Source of the DNA: Clonostachys chloroleuca | Taxonomy: Eukaryota; Ascomycota; Sordariomycetes; Hypocreales; Bionectriaceae | Reading direction: 5' to 3' | Length of the DNA stretch: 64,000 nucleotides | Assembly (NCBI GenBank): GCA_037952775.1 | Contig: JBANAY010000003.1 | Coordinates: 8,494,001 to 8,558,000, forward strand | Position numbers and translations under genes: made by a program | Shown: positions 47,251-58,126 of the stretch, piece by piece | Position numbering within the stretch: the first letter of the stretch is position 1 | How the letters are laid out: every line of letters starts with the position of its first letter | Notes under the pieces: model-generated | The model's input: the letters and a program-made list of their open reading frames with translations, nothing else | What the model was told of the DNA's origin: nothing | The model's database searches: none

Positions 47251-47885
47251 CACCCTTTCACTTTTCTTAGGACCTCGGTTGATTGAGCAAGCAGCTCCAC
47301 CTCTTTTGCTCAAACATCCTCCCTCGTTATCGGAGTCGCTACCTTTATATTTATCCTTGTCCGTGGCCGAGTTAGAGAATGGCATATATTTGCCATCTTC
47401 TTTGCTCGGATGCCGAGCTAATTCGATGATCTTCTTCTCCTTTTGGTTGTAGATCATTCGATCAGGTCCTGGTTTCCCACTTTGACGTTCGTTAGCAAGC
47501 CTTCAATGTTAAGAGTCTAGTGATCAGCTAGCTACCTACCCTTATACAAGTTCGCGTTTGGTCCGCCGTTGTTTGGCTTGATTGGCATGATCCGCATGTG
47601 AACCAAATCCTTTGGCGGATATCGTCTCCCCATATCCTTGTCCACTGTCACCTCTTCAGGATATCTACCACCAATTTCTCCAATGTTTTTTGTTGCCGCA
47701 TGCCGCAGGTGCTCTTCCAGCTCCTGGGGACTGAATACGTCTACCGTATCGTTTGGGATTCCATCGTCGATCGTCACTTTCTTTGGGGTGGCCTTCTTTG
47801 CGGCATTGTCAAATACGTTGCCGCCAGCAGCAATCGTGGTTCTAGTCAAGTATAAAAGAACGACTAGGGGTTTGTAGATCCGCAT
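47248..47885 (-). CDS. Secreted RNase-T1/ribotoxin-fold-like protein with degenerate active site
   Basis: Exons on the minus strand are 47885-47540 and 47468-47248, giving 188 aa; the 71-nt intron has a TTGCTAACG branch site. The start at 47885 gives a signal peptide (MRIYKPLVVLLYLTRTTIAA). The SPQELEEHLRHAA helix, the GRYPEEV position, the MPIK strand and GPDRMIYN followed by a His at residue 135 line up by eye with microbial guanyl-specific RNases (YPH, E-F/W-PI, GADRVV, H). R119 and H135 match conserved catalytic positions. The YPH histidine reads Glu, and the general-base Glu is not seen, so catalysis is doubtful. The C-terminus has two Cys and a basic PKKSER end, and the stop overlaps the lysine-rich repeat frames. 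The gene looks effector-like. The family call is my own alignment by eye. Confidence 0.55.
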
Positions 47886-48268
47886 GATTGACGGCTGATG
47901 ATATTGTTCGGTTGAAATACACATCAGTATGTAACGGTAGACGACTACGTGAGTTGAATTTGGCGGCAATACGACCCTTCTTTTAGTCATCGCTCCCTCC
48001 ACAAAATTGCTCATGTTTGAATTGATTCCTTGCGCCATCGGAGAGTTGATTCAATCCTCATTGTTCTACACGGTGAAGAAGCACTCTCACAAATCGTAGT
48101 GCGAGCTAATTTTGGCAGATATGGATGCCTTAGGTTCAATAGCTCACGCATGACCCCTGGGATGTTCTCAATAGCCGCACTGTAACTCTCTCAATCAAAC
48201 ATCAAACTCAGCCTACCAATATCGAAGTATATTCTCCTAACCTTTCTATTCCACTAACATTTGCTGCC
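47886..48268. other. Divergent promoter region
   Basis: 383 bp between the secreted RNase-like gene and the DUF3632-like gene, transcribed away from each other. An in-frame upstream extension of the RNase-like frame to 48038 is ignored because ATG 47885 opens the signal peptide. Confidence 0.45.
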
Positions 48269-49225
48269 ATGGCTAGCATAGAGAAGCCCGCGAAGACGAA
48301 GCTATGGCCATACTACGATGTAGGTTCTTCTTTGACACCTGTTCTTTCTACTTGTCGCGCGGGGGCAGTGAAGGGAACCAGAAAGATGATTGACGCCCAA
48401 TAGCTTCATGATGTGCCCGAGGGCGAGGTTATTCTCAAGATGATGGAACAAAATGGCTTCCCTGCAGCTCAAGCTGTCCAGGAAATTGTCGCATTGACCC
48501 ATGCAGCAGCGCTATCCACAGCCGAGGATGATCCTGTGTGGGTGCATGCTTCTCGCGTCGCAGATGCGATTCATATGCTCTCCATGCACACCAAGCACAA
48601 CGAGCAATCCAAGCTCCTTGAATTTGTTGTCTCCCTCCATCAGGTCACCATACCTGATCCTAACACTGGAGAGGTATTTGCGCTTGATGAGGCGTGTTTC
48701 TGGAGAGATTTGCCTGAACTATCTATGACCCAGGGCGAATATTTCGCATATGGCAGTAAGTTAAAACTCTCCCTGGGGGTTAGAAACAGGTTTGACTTAT
48801 CAATTGAAGATCGCAGTGATACCAAGGAGCATCATGAAAATGCTCTAGCCTTCTACGCCCAGCTATCAGCGGCCGGAATCTTGAAGTACAAAGAAAGCAT
48901 CAGCCGCGATTACAACGATCTAACACGGCTCTTTGACACAAACGGCCAGCTTTCGAGACTGGAAGTGCGAGTCATGTGTATGTGGTTTATCTACGCACCT
49001 GAGAAGGTCTGGCTGGATGTCCAGCTACGTCGCACTTATCGGGATGACCAATTTCCCGCAGACTCTTGGATTAAATGGAGGCAGTTCTTGCAAGATTGCC
49101 AGTCTGCGCCCGGAGAAGAGATCGGAGATGAAGATACGCAGCAGCTCATAAAACAAGCATTAGAAAGCATGGAAAATGTGGGAGCAAAAGAGGACACAAA
49201 ACTCTCTTCTGAGCTCCACTTGTAA
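48269..49225 (+). CDS. DUF3632-like fungal protein
   Basis: Exons are 48269-48319 and 48404-49225 (290 aa). A possible second intron of 54 nt at 48756-48809 has a GTAAGT donor and GAAG acceptor; removing it leaves a 272-aa frame and deletes the odd KLKLSLGVRNRFDLS segment. The helical region contains SKLLEFVVSLHQ and the FWRDLPELSM motif, like the W-x-DLP core of DUF3632. It then has LARLF-like, VRVMCMWFIYAPEKVW and a C-terminal acidic tail (EEIGDEDTQQ). The function of the family is unknown. It is divergent from the secreted RNase-like gene. The DUF assignment rests on the W-DLP block and the general layout. Confidence 0.65.
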
Positions 49226-49969
49226 TGAAGGACATCTAGTATCACCGATGCCGAGATGGCCATAATTATCCTCTTAACAAGATTGCATCAAGAATTGGTC
49301 TTAGTCCACTTTCCTGTTGCGTTAGTTCAGACGGCTCCATGCCCTTCTGGGTAATCTCAACAGGTACATTATGTCAGTAGTACAAATCAAAGCAGCCCCG
49401 ACAATCTCGTACTTTGCCTTGAGGAGTAAAAAGGCCAAATACTGGACAAAGAAGACGATTTATCCAAGATGCCTTGCAGAAAACTGCAGATTACTCGCTT
49501 GGGTGTCGGTTATAGTTCGAGACACTAATCCTGCTATTTGTAAGAGGGTATGGTAAGTTGCGGGCCATCAACGATCTTATGATTGCTATGGTTTCTGTCA
49601 CACTGCACTCTATCCCACGCCGAATGAGGACCCAGAAAGGGTAAGCCGCTACATCCGTCTTGCTCTTGAGCTCTTTGGGAATTTGGAAGGTTACAGACTG
49701 ATGACTATTATCCGTGTTAGTGTTTTATTCTTGCGCAGGATAATTGCTATTCATTTGATGTGATACCTGAGGGATAACCGGCTTTCATGACTTTCGCCTT
49801 CTCTCTTGATATATGCTCAGAGAATCACCCGCTTCCAGCCCTATTGTCAGGTGGTCAAACATTAAGTTCGCTCTTTGTTATACACCCTTATAGCAACAAT
49901 TCCTGCAGACTTGAACACTATTTTGGCGATCATGGCAGCCCATTCCTCTATTCTGTACTCCTTGCTACC
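49226..49969. other. Intergenic
   Basis: No gene-like frame. A few short frames on the plus strand are not protein-like. Confidence 0.4.
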
Positions 49970-50504
49970 TTAATTGGCCTTAAATGCAGCCTTCGCCACA
50001 GCACTGGCCAGGATGAGGACAGTTCCCAATAGTCTGTCCGCTGGTACAACCCCAGCAATAGCTCGAATCATTTCCAATACTCTTGTATTGCAGTCCATCC
50101 CATCATCCTCCAGAGATGCGTGCGCCATGTTTGGTAGCGATGCGTGCGCCATGTTTGGCAGCATAGTTCTGTTAACTGTTCTGGCAGTCGCAGTACAAGC
50201 CTTGCGAAAATAGCCCGCTGCCACGAGTACTTCAGGGGAGCCATCGAGTTCGCTATCCAGCTTATCCATTACCTCTTTCATGACTGTATTGATATTCTCC
50301 ATGATGGCCAGAGCATTCTCTACGGGGAACCATGTCGACTTCCAGAAATTATATGCTGGAGGTTGCTCATTCGGTGGCCGGAATCTCGACCCTGCAGCAG
50401 ATCGGACGAAATTTTAGTGCGAGCGATGATGTGATCACTAACCCTGCCTTACCTTTGGTACTGTCCCCAACTCTTTCGGGATGGTTTGCTATGTTTTTGG
50501 CCGA
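49970..50504 (-). CDS. Hypothetical protein, 3' exons only resolved
   Basis: The last exon runs 50391-49970 and encodes a helical protein: FWKSTWFPVENALAIMENIN, KEVMDKLDSELDGSPEVLV, then an ALA-rich C-terminus (RLLGTVLILASAVAKAAFK). A preceding exon of about 50504-50453 (SAKNIANHPERVGDSTK) joins in phase by a GTAAGG donor and CTGCAG acceptor. Upstream of that a stop closes the frame, and I cannot place the 5' end. A 24-bp direct duplication gives LPNMAHAS twice in a row (about 50113-50160). The C-terminal hydrophobic stretch could be a membrane or amphipathic helix. No family is recognised; the gene may be truncated. Confidence 0.45.
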
Positions 50505-51639
50505 CTCAGAAAGATATCACACTATTCCGACGTTGTTGAAGGGCTTTAACCATGACTTCTCGTGATGAAGCCTTTACTACGGCACACCTTTCCCCTTAAA
50601 CCAGCTTTGCTTACCTGCCCCCTCACAAAAAAAACCCGCAATTAATTAGTTTTTTGCAACATTCTTTTGAATAGCCCAGGACCAGTTGTTGTAGTGCACT
50701 CATGAAAACGAGCTCTTGTTGAAACGCCCCAAGCTCTAGGGTAAGGGACTAATATTGGCAGCTATCACAGTTATGGTTATTCAGAGAAAAATGGTATAGA
50801 ATAATATGTTATGGAAAATTCTGGACCGCAAGCTACGACTATGATAAATTTGAAGGTTGCGAGCGATAATCTGTTCAAAACGTAACTAGGCGACGTGCAT
50901 ATACCGTCGACCTGTCATCGTGGATAAGCCCTTCGTATGTTTATCAACATGTGCCTGGTTACATACCGAAGACACATAAGGGAGGAAAGTCTGTTTGTTT
51001 GTTGATTCTCTTGATCGATCCCCCTTTAGCCCCTCACGCTATGCCCATACCTGCCCCACGGACAGGAAGAGAACGCTCGCTTGTGTTAACAACACTAAGA
51101 TGGAGACGTTGCTCAGGACAAGATCCTGACTCTACCAGAGTTTTTTGTACACAGCTGTAATCAAGTAGAAACCAAATACAGGAAAGGAGGAGAGGTTTAG
51201 TTCATATTAGTCTTGATTTCCCTCGCACTTGCTAAACAATGATATTTGGTATGAGATACTTCTCTCCTTGCAATAATGCAGTCATCAACCAACGGCCAGT
51301 GGACTCTTTTGTTGCCAAATATCAAGTTTGCTAATCCTGCATGTTAACAGGCTGAGGGGAAGTCATATACACACACAGGTGGTGCTTTGCTAGGTCCCCG
51401 TCAATAGAGTGTGATGATTACTTCGGAGACCCAAGTAAGATTTAAGCTGAGGAAAAGAATGGTAAAGCATACAAACTATAGATAGTAATGCAGATCGTCT
51501 TCGGCCCGCCTTCGGAGGCGACTAGAACCCAGCACCGCGATGGGGTGCAAGCTCGTTGACAGACAGTGAACAACGTCTCACGATACTTTTTGGTCAGACC
51601 ATGGAGTGCCCTCGCAATTTACTCTAACCAAAGGCTACA
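50505..51639. other. Intergenic
   Basis: No supported coding frame. AT-rich in the middle, with an A-rich tract near 50629. Confidence 0.4.
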
Positions 51640-52119
51640 TCAGAAGGAACTTCTTCTGGGAAGACGCAGAGCTGTAAAATCGTCTTCCGCGGCTGTACCG
51701 GGCCTATCAAGAGGAAGCTTCAGGTCCGCGGTCGCCTTACCGACTCTAGAAGGCCGGGATTTCAACGTCGCCACGAGTCGTTCCATAGCCCTCTTAATCC
51801 TCTGACTCTCGACTAGAACTTGCTGACGCTCAACTAGAATATTCTGATCGTCGTTTACAATATTCTGAGTCAACCTTCGCTGAATCTCCAGATTTTTATC
51901 GATTTTCTCCATCTGTTGCTTCAGAATATTTAAAAAGCCCGCGTAACGGTTATATTCATCAGCGGATAATGAGAGCTCGTCCGCGAGTAATTGAAGACGC
52001 TCGGGAGGAAGGTCCAGCAGCGGTGAGGGAGGGTCAGGCAAGGGCGTGAGAATTAGATGCAGAGCTCTTAACCACACAAGCCACATGATTGCGTGTACGA
52101 TTGTATATAGTGCGCCCAT
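51640..52119 (-). CDS. Small membrane-anchored coiled-coil protein, 159 aa
   Basis: I start it at ATG 52119, where the frame opens with MGALYTIVHAIMWLVWLRAL, a signal anchor or signal peptide; the open frame extends upstream to 52266 without conservation. Then come a Pro/Leu segment (LPDPPSPLLDLPPERLQLL), a long coiled coil (LKQQMEKIDKNLEIQRRLTQ, LVESQRIKRAMERLVATL) and a short basic tail ending RLPRRSSF. No family is recognised. Heptad-like spacing supports a real protein over noise. Confidence 0.5.
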   Translation of the reverse strand: MGALYTIVHAIMWLVWLRALHLILTPLPDPPSPLLDLPPERLQLLADELSLSADEYNRYAGFLNILKQQMEKIDKNLEIQRRLTQNIVNDDQNILVERQQVLVESQRIKRAMERLVATLKSRPSRVGKATADLKLPLDRPGTAAEDDFTALRLPRRSSF

Positions 52120-53626
52120 TTTGATGATGCGATGCGAAGTTGTTTGATATGTCGGTGACAATGCTTTTACCACACACGATGCGAAAGGGTTGCGGCCATT
52201 TGATACCTCAGCGTGCACCAAGAGGGCTTTAAGGTTCACAATCAGGGCTTGGTTGTCGTAATACACGTGATTCAGTTACTTCCAATGTTCTGATGTATGT
52301 AAGTTGCGACCATTATGCGTTGCAGCGCTATTCCCCTTTCGCGTTATCTAGAGTTCATGGCGCGGCAACAGCGCTGCTGATACGTGCTCCTAGCCTTGAA
52401 GTATGTAGACTTCGATCTTATAATTTGCATGTACAACTTTGAATTTTGCGATTAGTATTGTACAAACGCGGACAGTGTAGTTTGCTGGGAGAGAGCCCCT
52501 GTTTTTGGGTGTGCTATGATATGTATAGGATCACTGGCATAGCCCAGTTCTAGCCTAATCTGTGATCAACAATCAGTTCCAAGAAGGGAAGCTGTATCTG
52601 ACATGCTTACTTTATAGGATAGTGTTTACTTGCTACACTCAACAGAACCGTTGTCCTCTTTGACTCAGAAAGACACAACTTATACACGTTGAAAATAAGA
52701 ACATCATCAACATTGTACACATTACTCAGTAGGACTAACTTCTAGCAACCCTTCTGCAACTCGGCACTTCAAAGCTCAATTCAGCCCTTCTCTCATACAA
52801 ATTAGCAGTGGCGCTCGCAGACATTGTTGAATTTGGATCAGCTCCATGCTTTAAAAAGTTGCAATAACATCTCATCTAACATAGTAGAAAAAACTAGGCC
52901 CAATTCTCACCTTTTCTGATGTTGCACTGAATAAAAAGCTACTCCTAAGTCTGCTTGAATGAATATTGAAGAAACCGATCTGACTTGAGTGCACTCGAGC
53001 ATGAGCCTCACAGTATATTGTACTATTTTCTATAGTTGCCACGATTGAGAATTGAAATAAGTCAGTTACTCTTTTGCACTTGGCGTTCTAATTTATGCTC
53101 AAAATGGTTTTATACTGTGTATTTAAGTTTAACAATCAGCGTGTGTGGCACTTAGGTGAAAGAAGGTAGAAAAAATAGTGATCTGACGAGCGGCTCGTCC
53201 CGACGGCAAGTGAGTCATCGGTACGAAGGTTCCGATTATACTATAATTATTCCCCTTGTATGGTTGTAGCCTTGAGCTAGCAGAGCGTATTTTTGCCTTT
53301 TGTATTCATTGTGTTGAAAATAATGTCGGGTCTGGCATCTTCCATTGCTGTTTTTTCTAGCTTGTAATCGAACTCTCATCCGTTGCCATTTCAACAATTT
53401 AATCAGCGGATTCGAGAAGCGGCGATATTGCCTCCAGGAACACTATCAAACTTGAGCATAATAGAGATTTGCTGAAACCAAGAAACCCCTAGATAAAGAT
53501 ACATGAAGAACTGACTACTGTAGTTTCATTGACTGACCTTTCACATCCCACTCGTATATTCAGACAATTGCTAAGAACAAATAAACTCAAAGCCATAGAT
53601 TTTGGATCTTCCCAATCACCTTCAGC
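52120..53626. other. Intergenic, 1.5 kb
   Basis: AT-rich with no gene-like frames on either strand. Confidence 0.4.
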
Positions 53627-54715
53627 TCAAGATGTGGAGTGAGTCATGCTTAGATATTCGATCGCCTGCACCGCCCCAGGTGTCTCTGCCCAGGCTGGGA
53701 AATTGTACCGAAGCGCAATACAACCCTCAAGGTGTGAACCAGGCTGATATGACGCCCGGATATTGTCGAAATGGCGATTTGTCATTGACATGATCTTGAC
53801 CTCGCTCATCATCGACCAGATATGGGGATTGTAATCCGTTATGGCGTGGTAAAGCTCCCAAACCTCTTTTTTTATTGTTGCGATCATGCTTGCAGTCTTT
53901 TCGAAGTCAGCCTGAGCCACTCTGCTCAGCGATGAGGCGGAGCTGATGGAAATCTTCATCCGGATAATGTCGATGAGTTCCGTGGGTATGACACCGTGGA
54001 AAGCTCGGCGTGCGTTTTGCATGGCTCGCAGATCCAGGAGAACTTTCATCTTGATGAGCAAGACCGCCACCCATTGATTTAGACTAAAGGAACCCACGGC
54101 GTCCCGACTTTCCTCAAGAGGCGCCAGGATATCTTTCCTCCGATAGTCTGGATCGAGGAAGGGCAAGTCCATGCTAGTCCATTGAGAAACGGGACCATTG
54201 GAGGTAGCAAACCACCAGTCAAGGAAGTTGTAGGCCTCCTGGTCCATCCCCAGACGTATGTACAGAGCTGGAATTATGTTTGAGATGTACAGCTTGTCGC
54301 TGGGATCAAGCCGAATCATGTCCAAAGTGTGATCGAGAGCAACCCGAACGACATGGTCGTAGCCTCCAGCAGCTCCGAAGTGATCCAGGAGAAGATTTAC
54401 CAGTCTAAGGCGAGTGACCAAATACGGGTGGGCGTTACGAAGGGACGGAAAGTACTCCGCCGAGGTGTCCAAAGGGTTTACGTCGTCATCTTCGAACTGG
54501 GTGCGAATCTTGCGCTCCTCGTTGTCCAGTGCAATACGTGTGTACTTGATCAAGATGCAGGTTGGGTAGTGATGTTGCTTGTGCGAGAGTTCGTGGCGAC
54601 TTCCACAATAGTCAAGCACTTCGCAGCTCACGCAACGGATGAGGCCCGTCTCCGAGGAGCATATGGGACAGGCCTTGGGTTTGAGGCCCGGGGTATTATT
54701 TGGGGAGAAGGTCAT
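53627..54715 (-). CDS. MYND-type zinc finger protein, 362 aa
   Basis: A single exon from ATG 54715. The N-terminal MYND finger occupies residues 16-53: C16xxC19, C28xxC31, then DYC37, histidines and a final C53 (HHYPTC). One of the usual seven Cys positions is a His (GSRHELSHKQ), which may still bind zinc. The rest (about 300 residues) is helical with repeated hydrophobic blocks (RLRLVNLLLDHFG, LYISNIIPALYIRLG, AYNFLDWWF, WVAVLLIKMKVLLDLRAM), like other fungal MYND proteins that carry TPR-like helices. MYND fingers mediate protein contacts; no SET methyltransferase motifs are seen. It lies alone in the gene-poor region, and its function is unknown. Confidence 0.8.
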   Translation of the reverse strand: MTFSPNNTPGLKPKACPICSSETGLIRCVSCEVLDYCGSRHELSHKQHHYPTCILIKYTRIALDNEERKIRTQFEDDDVNPLDTSAEYFPSLRNAHPYLVTRLRLVNLLLDHFGAAGGYDHVVRVALDHTLDMIRLDPSDKLYISNIIPALYIRLGMDQEAYNFLDWWFATSNGPVSQWTSMDLPFLDPDYRRKDILAPLEESRDAVGSFSLNQWVAVLLIKMKVLLDLRAMQNARRAFHGVIPTELIDIIRMKISISSASSLSRVAQADFEKTASMIATIKKEVWELYHAITDYNPHIWSMMSEVKIMSMTNRHFDNIRASYQPGSHLEGCIALRYNFPAWAETPGAVQAIEYLSMTHSTS

Positions 54716-57700
54716 CGCCGAATGTGGAGGTGATCGTCTGTTAGAGGCGACGGGCGGTGGTGGTTAAGAAGGTTAAGTTGAGTTCAATTGAGGGCATCGA
54801 TGAGTTGGCTGGTGCTTATGGTGTTCGGATCTGGACCGATTAGGCTAATAGTAGGGCAATCACCCAGGTTGGATCATGTGTGTGGTTGACGGGATAACCG
54901 GTGTGTACCTATTCAGCTCGTGACCCTCCTGTGTTCAAAGCCAGAGGGAGGCATTTTCATATCCCCGGGGCCTGTAGGAATGTAGTACAGGCGCCTGTTG
55001 GAGTCTCTGCTACCTGCTTACATCTCATATTTGATTGCTTACTCACCCACAGTGTCACCCCGTCCAACTGTCCAGCAAGTCTTCAATTCTCCACCAGATC
55101 AGCTGAAGGGCGTTATAGAGGTACGTCAGAGATATCGCTGATCCCGGCATGACCAGACGCACGATATTCATGGCTTGCTTACTTCTTCGGCTTTCACACA
55201 AGAACAAACCGGTCAGCATCGGCGATAATCGAAAAATGTTCTGGTAGCGTCACAGTAGCGAGGCCAACTGACATGAATGGAAGAATTTTCGTGAGCCTCA
55301 TCCTCGCAAGCGAAACCTGCATTGATCAAATTTTGTAGAATATATCGAGGAGAACTCGCTAGACTATGGCGACACGTTCATAGAAAGCCCAGTGTAGACT
55401 CGAGGCTAGGAAGTAGTTATCTATCTCGATCAAGAACCTACTATGAACCACTACGAATAAATTGCAGCACTGTGTCAACGGCCATACTTCCTAAGAGGTT
55501 GGGTTGTTTAAGAGCTGGCCTTTGCTAGGGCAAAAAGTGTTGTTTGAGAACCCCAAGTTTTGGGACTAGAACAATTTTTACTTGGCATCTTAGGGAGGCT
55601 CATGGCTTATGCATGTCTGTCACCGCAAATTTCTTAAAGAGCCGGAGATTTTAAACTGCTTCAAAGTATTCATCTGTGCAATTCACCTGAAAAACGAGAT
55701 CGAATATATGCTTTGCTCAGTCTTGTGCCTGGCTTCAGGGGATTGGGTCTGATCCTTAACTATGCTCTCTTTCCCATGTTATGATCGGTACTGCTGTTCG
55801 CATACTCACCGAAAACTTCGGCACTCAAGTGTATGCACTATTACTGAAAGTAGCTCACAAGAATATTGAGAGCGGGCCTTCATGGGTCCCATTTAGACTG
55901 GCGACGAACTGAGGAGATTAGCCAGATATTGTTCTCTTGAGAAGAAGACGCGATACCTGGGGTAAGCTAGTCTTGCAGAATAGCCTGAATCTGGATGATT
56001 CCGGTCAATACGAAACACCAACTTGTTCCTAGTAAACAAACCGAGATTTAAAAACGAGAGGGTTCTGTGTTGTCACTAGGCCATCTTTCCATACAATGAG
56101 TGCGTCGAGTGGGTTTCCATTTTCGTCAAACGGCGAGCTACCTGTGTACGAGAAGAGAATTGAACGTGGCGATTCGCTTTTCCATGTACAAAAATTCGAC
56201 TCTTTGATCCTATGTGCTCTCTAGTCGGCTACAAGATCCTATGCGTTGGTTGCTTGGATGGCTCTATGCACAGAGGATAATAATTCGCCCATTTTCTATG
56301 TGACGCAGCGATCCTGAAATCAACTAATCAAACTGTGCGTCAAATGCAGGCTTTCGTCAGTTATTATTGAAAAAATTGAAGAGAGTAGGTCACAGCCAGA
56401 ACGATATGGGTTTCCATCCCTATTAGTTGCGGAAGCAAAGCACCCACCCGCCTGGGTAGAACGTTTTCATACATTTCTTTTCGAATATTTGGAAAGACTC
56501 CCTTCATAAATTATACAATAAAATAAGGATGCATCAGTTCAGCAATTCTCTCCTCACATTTGTGGTTAGTGAGCAGCCCGAGAGAGCTGGACGAGCCAGG
56601 AAGATCATGCCGACGGCAAATGGTCTCCCGTCCAGGGTCGTTACGGAGGAATATCATCATCGCCTACAAGGAGACTTTTGTCAGATGTTTTCAAAAGTAA
56701 TTGATTACGGAACTTCGGATAATCATTTAATTGGGATTCTCGGATTTTAGTCAAACACAATGGGACCCTAGACAATGCTCGAAAACGGGGAGCTATGATT
56801 TAGGGTTGAGCGTTGCTACAAATTTCCCGATAGCAAGCCAGCTCATCGGACTATTTCCTATGCAAAGCCTAAAATGAACTGGGCTCTGTACTTGGATTGG
56901 GACATGATTGCTGGGAATGTGTTGATCAATGTGTCACTTGACGTATTGTTTTGTTCGTAGACTTCTCTTTGTCTCCCTTCATGTTGGTAAGCGAGTGCAC
57001 GGTAGGGAAGGTCGGTAGGATGAACATAATTGACGGAATCAAGTTATATCTAGGCATGACAGGTAGAATATGGTGGGTTATCAGGTATTTCAAGCGCACT
57101 ATCTGCTCGAGGTAGTAGGCAACAGAAAACTAGCGGCGATAGCTGTGCACAATTTCACCTACCGAATTGTCACCAATTACTTGCGCATTAAAGCAGGCTA
57201 CGGTATCCGAATCGCGAAGATAGGTAATTAACTTGCGTGGCCTTTGTTTCGAAGAGTCCGGCATGGGTGATTTGTGTCCCAATGAGGCAAGCCTTCGGAC
57301 AACTGCGCCCAAACTGCACCAACCGAAATAGCATTGAACTTTTGATAGTGGAGGGTTGTTGCCTGGAGCAGGTGTAGGGCTGCCTGACAGGAACGACCCG
57401 ACCAATTAACGCTCAGCACCCTCTCCGATGAAGTACCTGGATGACAGCGGATCGGGCGCCCTAATTTAGTGCGAACACGCTAAACTGCCGATTCGAAGCC
57501 GCCGAGCCACTGTGGATTGAGGCTTGGGGAAGCGATTGGGCAAATTAGAGGGCAGTTCTGACGTTCGTCGAGTCTCGGTACTTCAACTTTCCCACCGTCA
57601 CTAATACCTATGTTCCACCACTGTTCTTCTATCCCAATAGCGAACAGAGAGACCTCTGGGAAACATTTCATCTCTTAACTTACGCTAGTCTTTACCTTTT

Positions 57701-58126
57701 CTACGATATGTAACTCTCAGAAGGGGAACTTCCCCGGGTTTACCTTCCTCTCTGCAGTTGCAGGGCGGTGATGCTAGAGCACAGGCATCAACCGCCAAAC
57801 GAAATGATCAAATCGAAGAAACGCAATTCCGTGCTAAGTTAGATCTCTTCCCCGAGCTTCCTTGCGGGACTGATAATCCCGGCAGCCAAGGGAAATGACG
57901 ACTGACCATGTCATCCTCCATGTCAGCTAAGCTACTGATTTGAAGCTCCGCCTAGTGGATGTCATCAGAATCCTCTCAGCCAGGTGGGCATGATGTAGAT
58001 GAGACCCAGGCTGCCACGCTCTGGATATTACTATATAAAATTCCCTTGAGCCCTTTCGTTCTTGAGAAATGAAATGTATTACATTCGATATTCTCATTAA
58101 ACCCACCCCAACCTCTTCAGCTCAAG
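54716..58126. other. 3.4-kb gene-free stretch
   Basis: Short frames at 54901-55152, 56529-56750 and 57130-57405 have no family content. No repeats or RNA genes were recognised by eye. The right end carries a TATATAAAA element near 58032, a plausible promoter of the peptidase gene. Confidence 0.45.
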
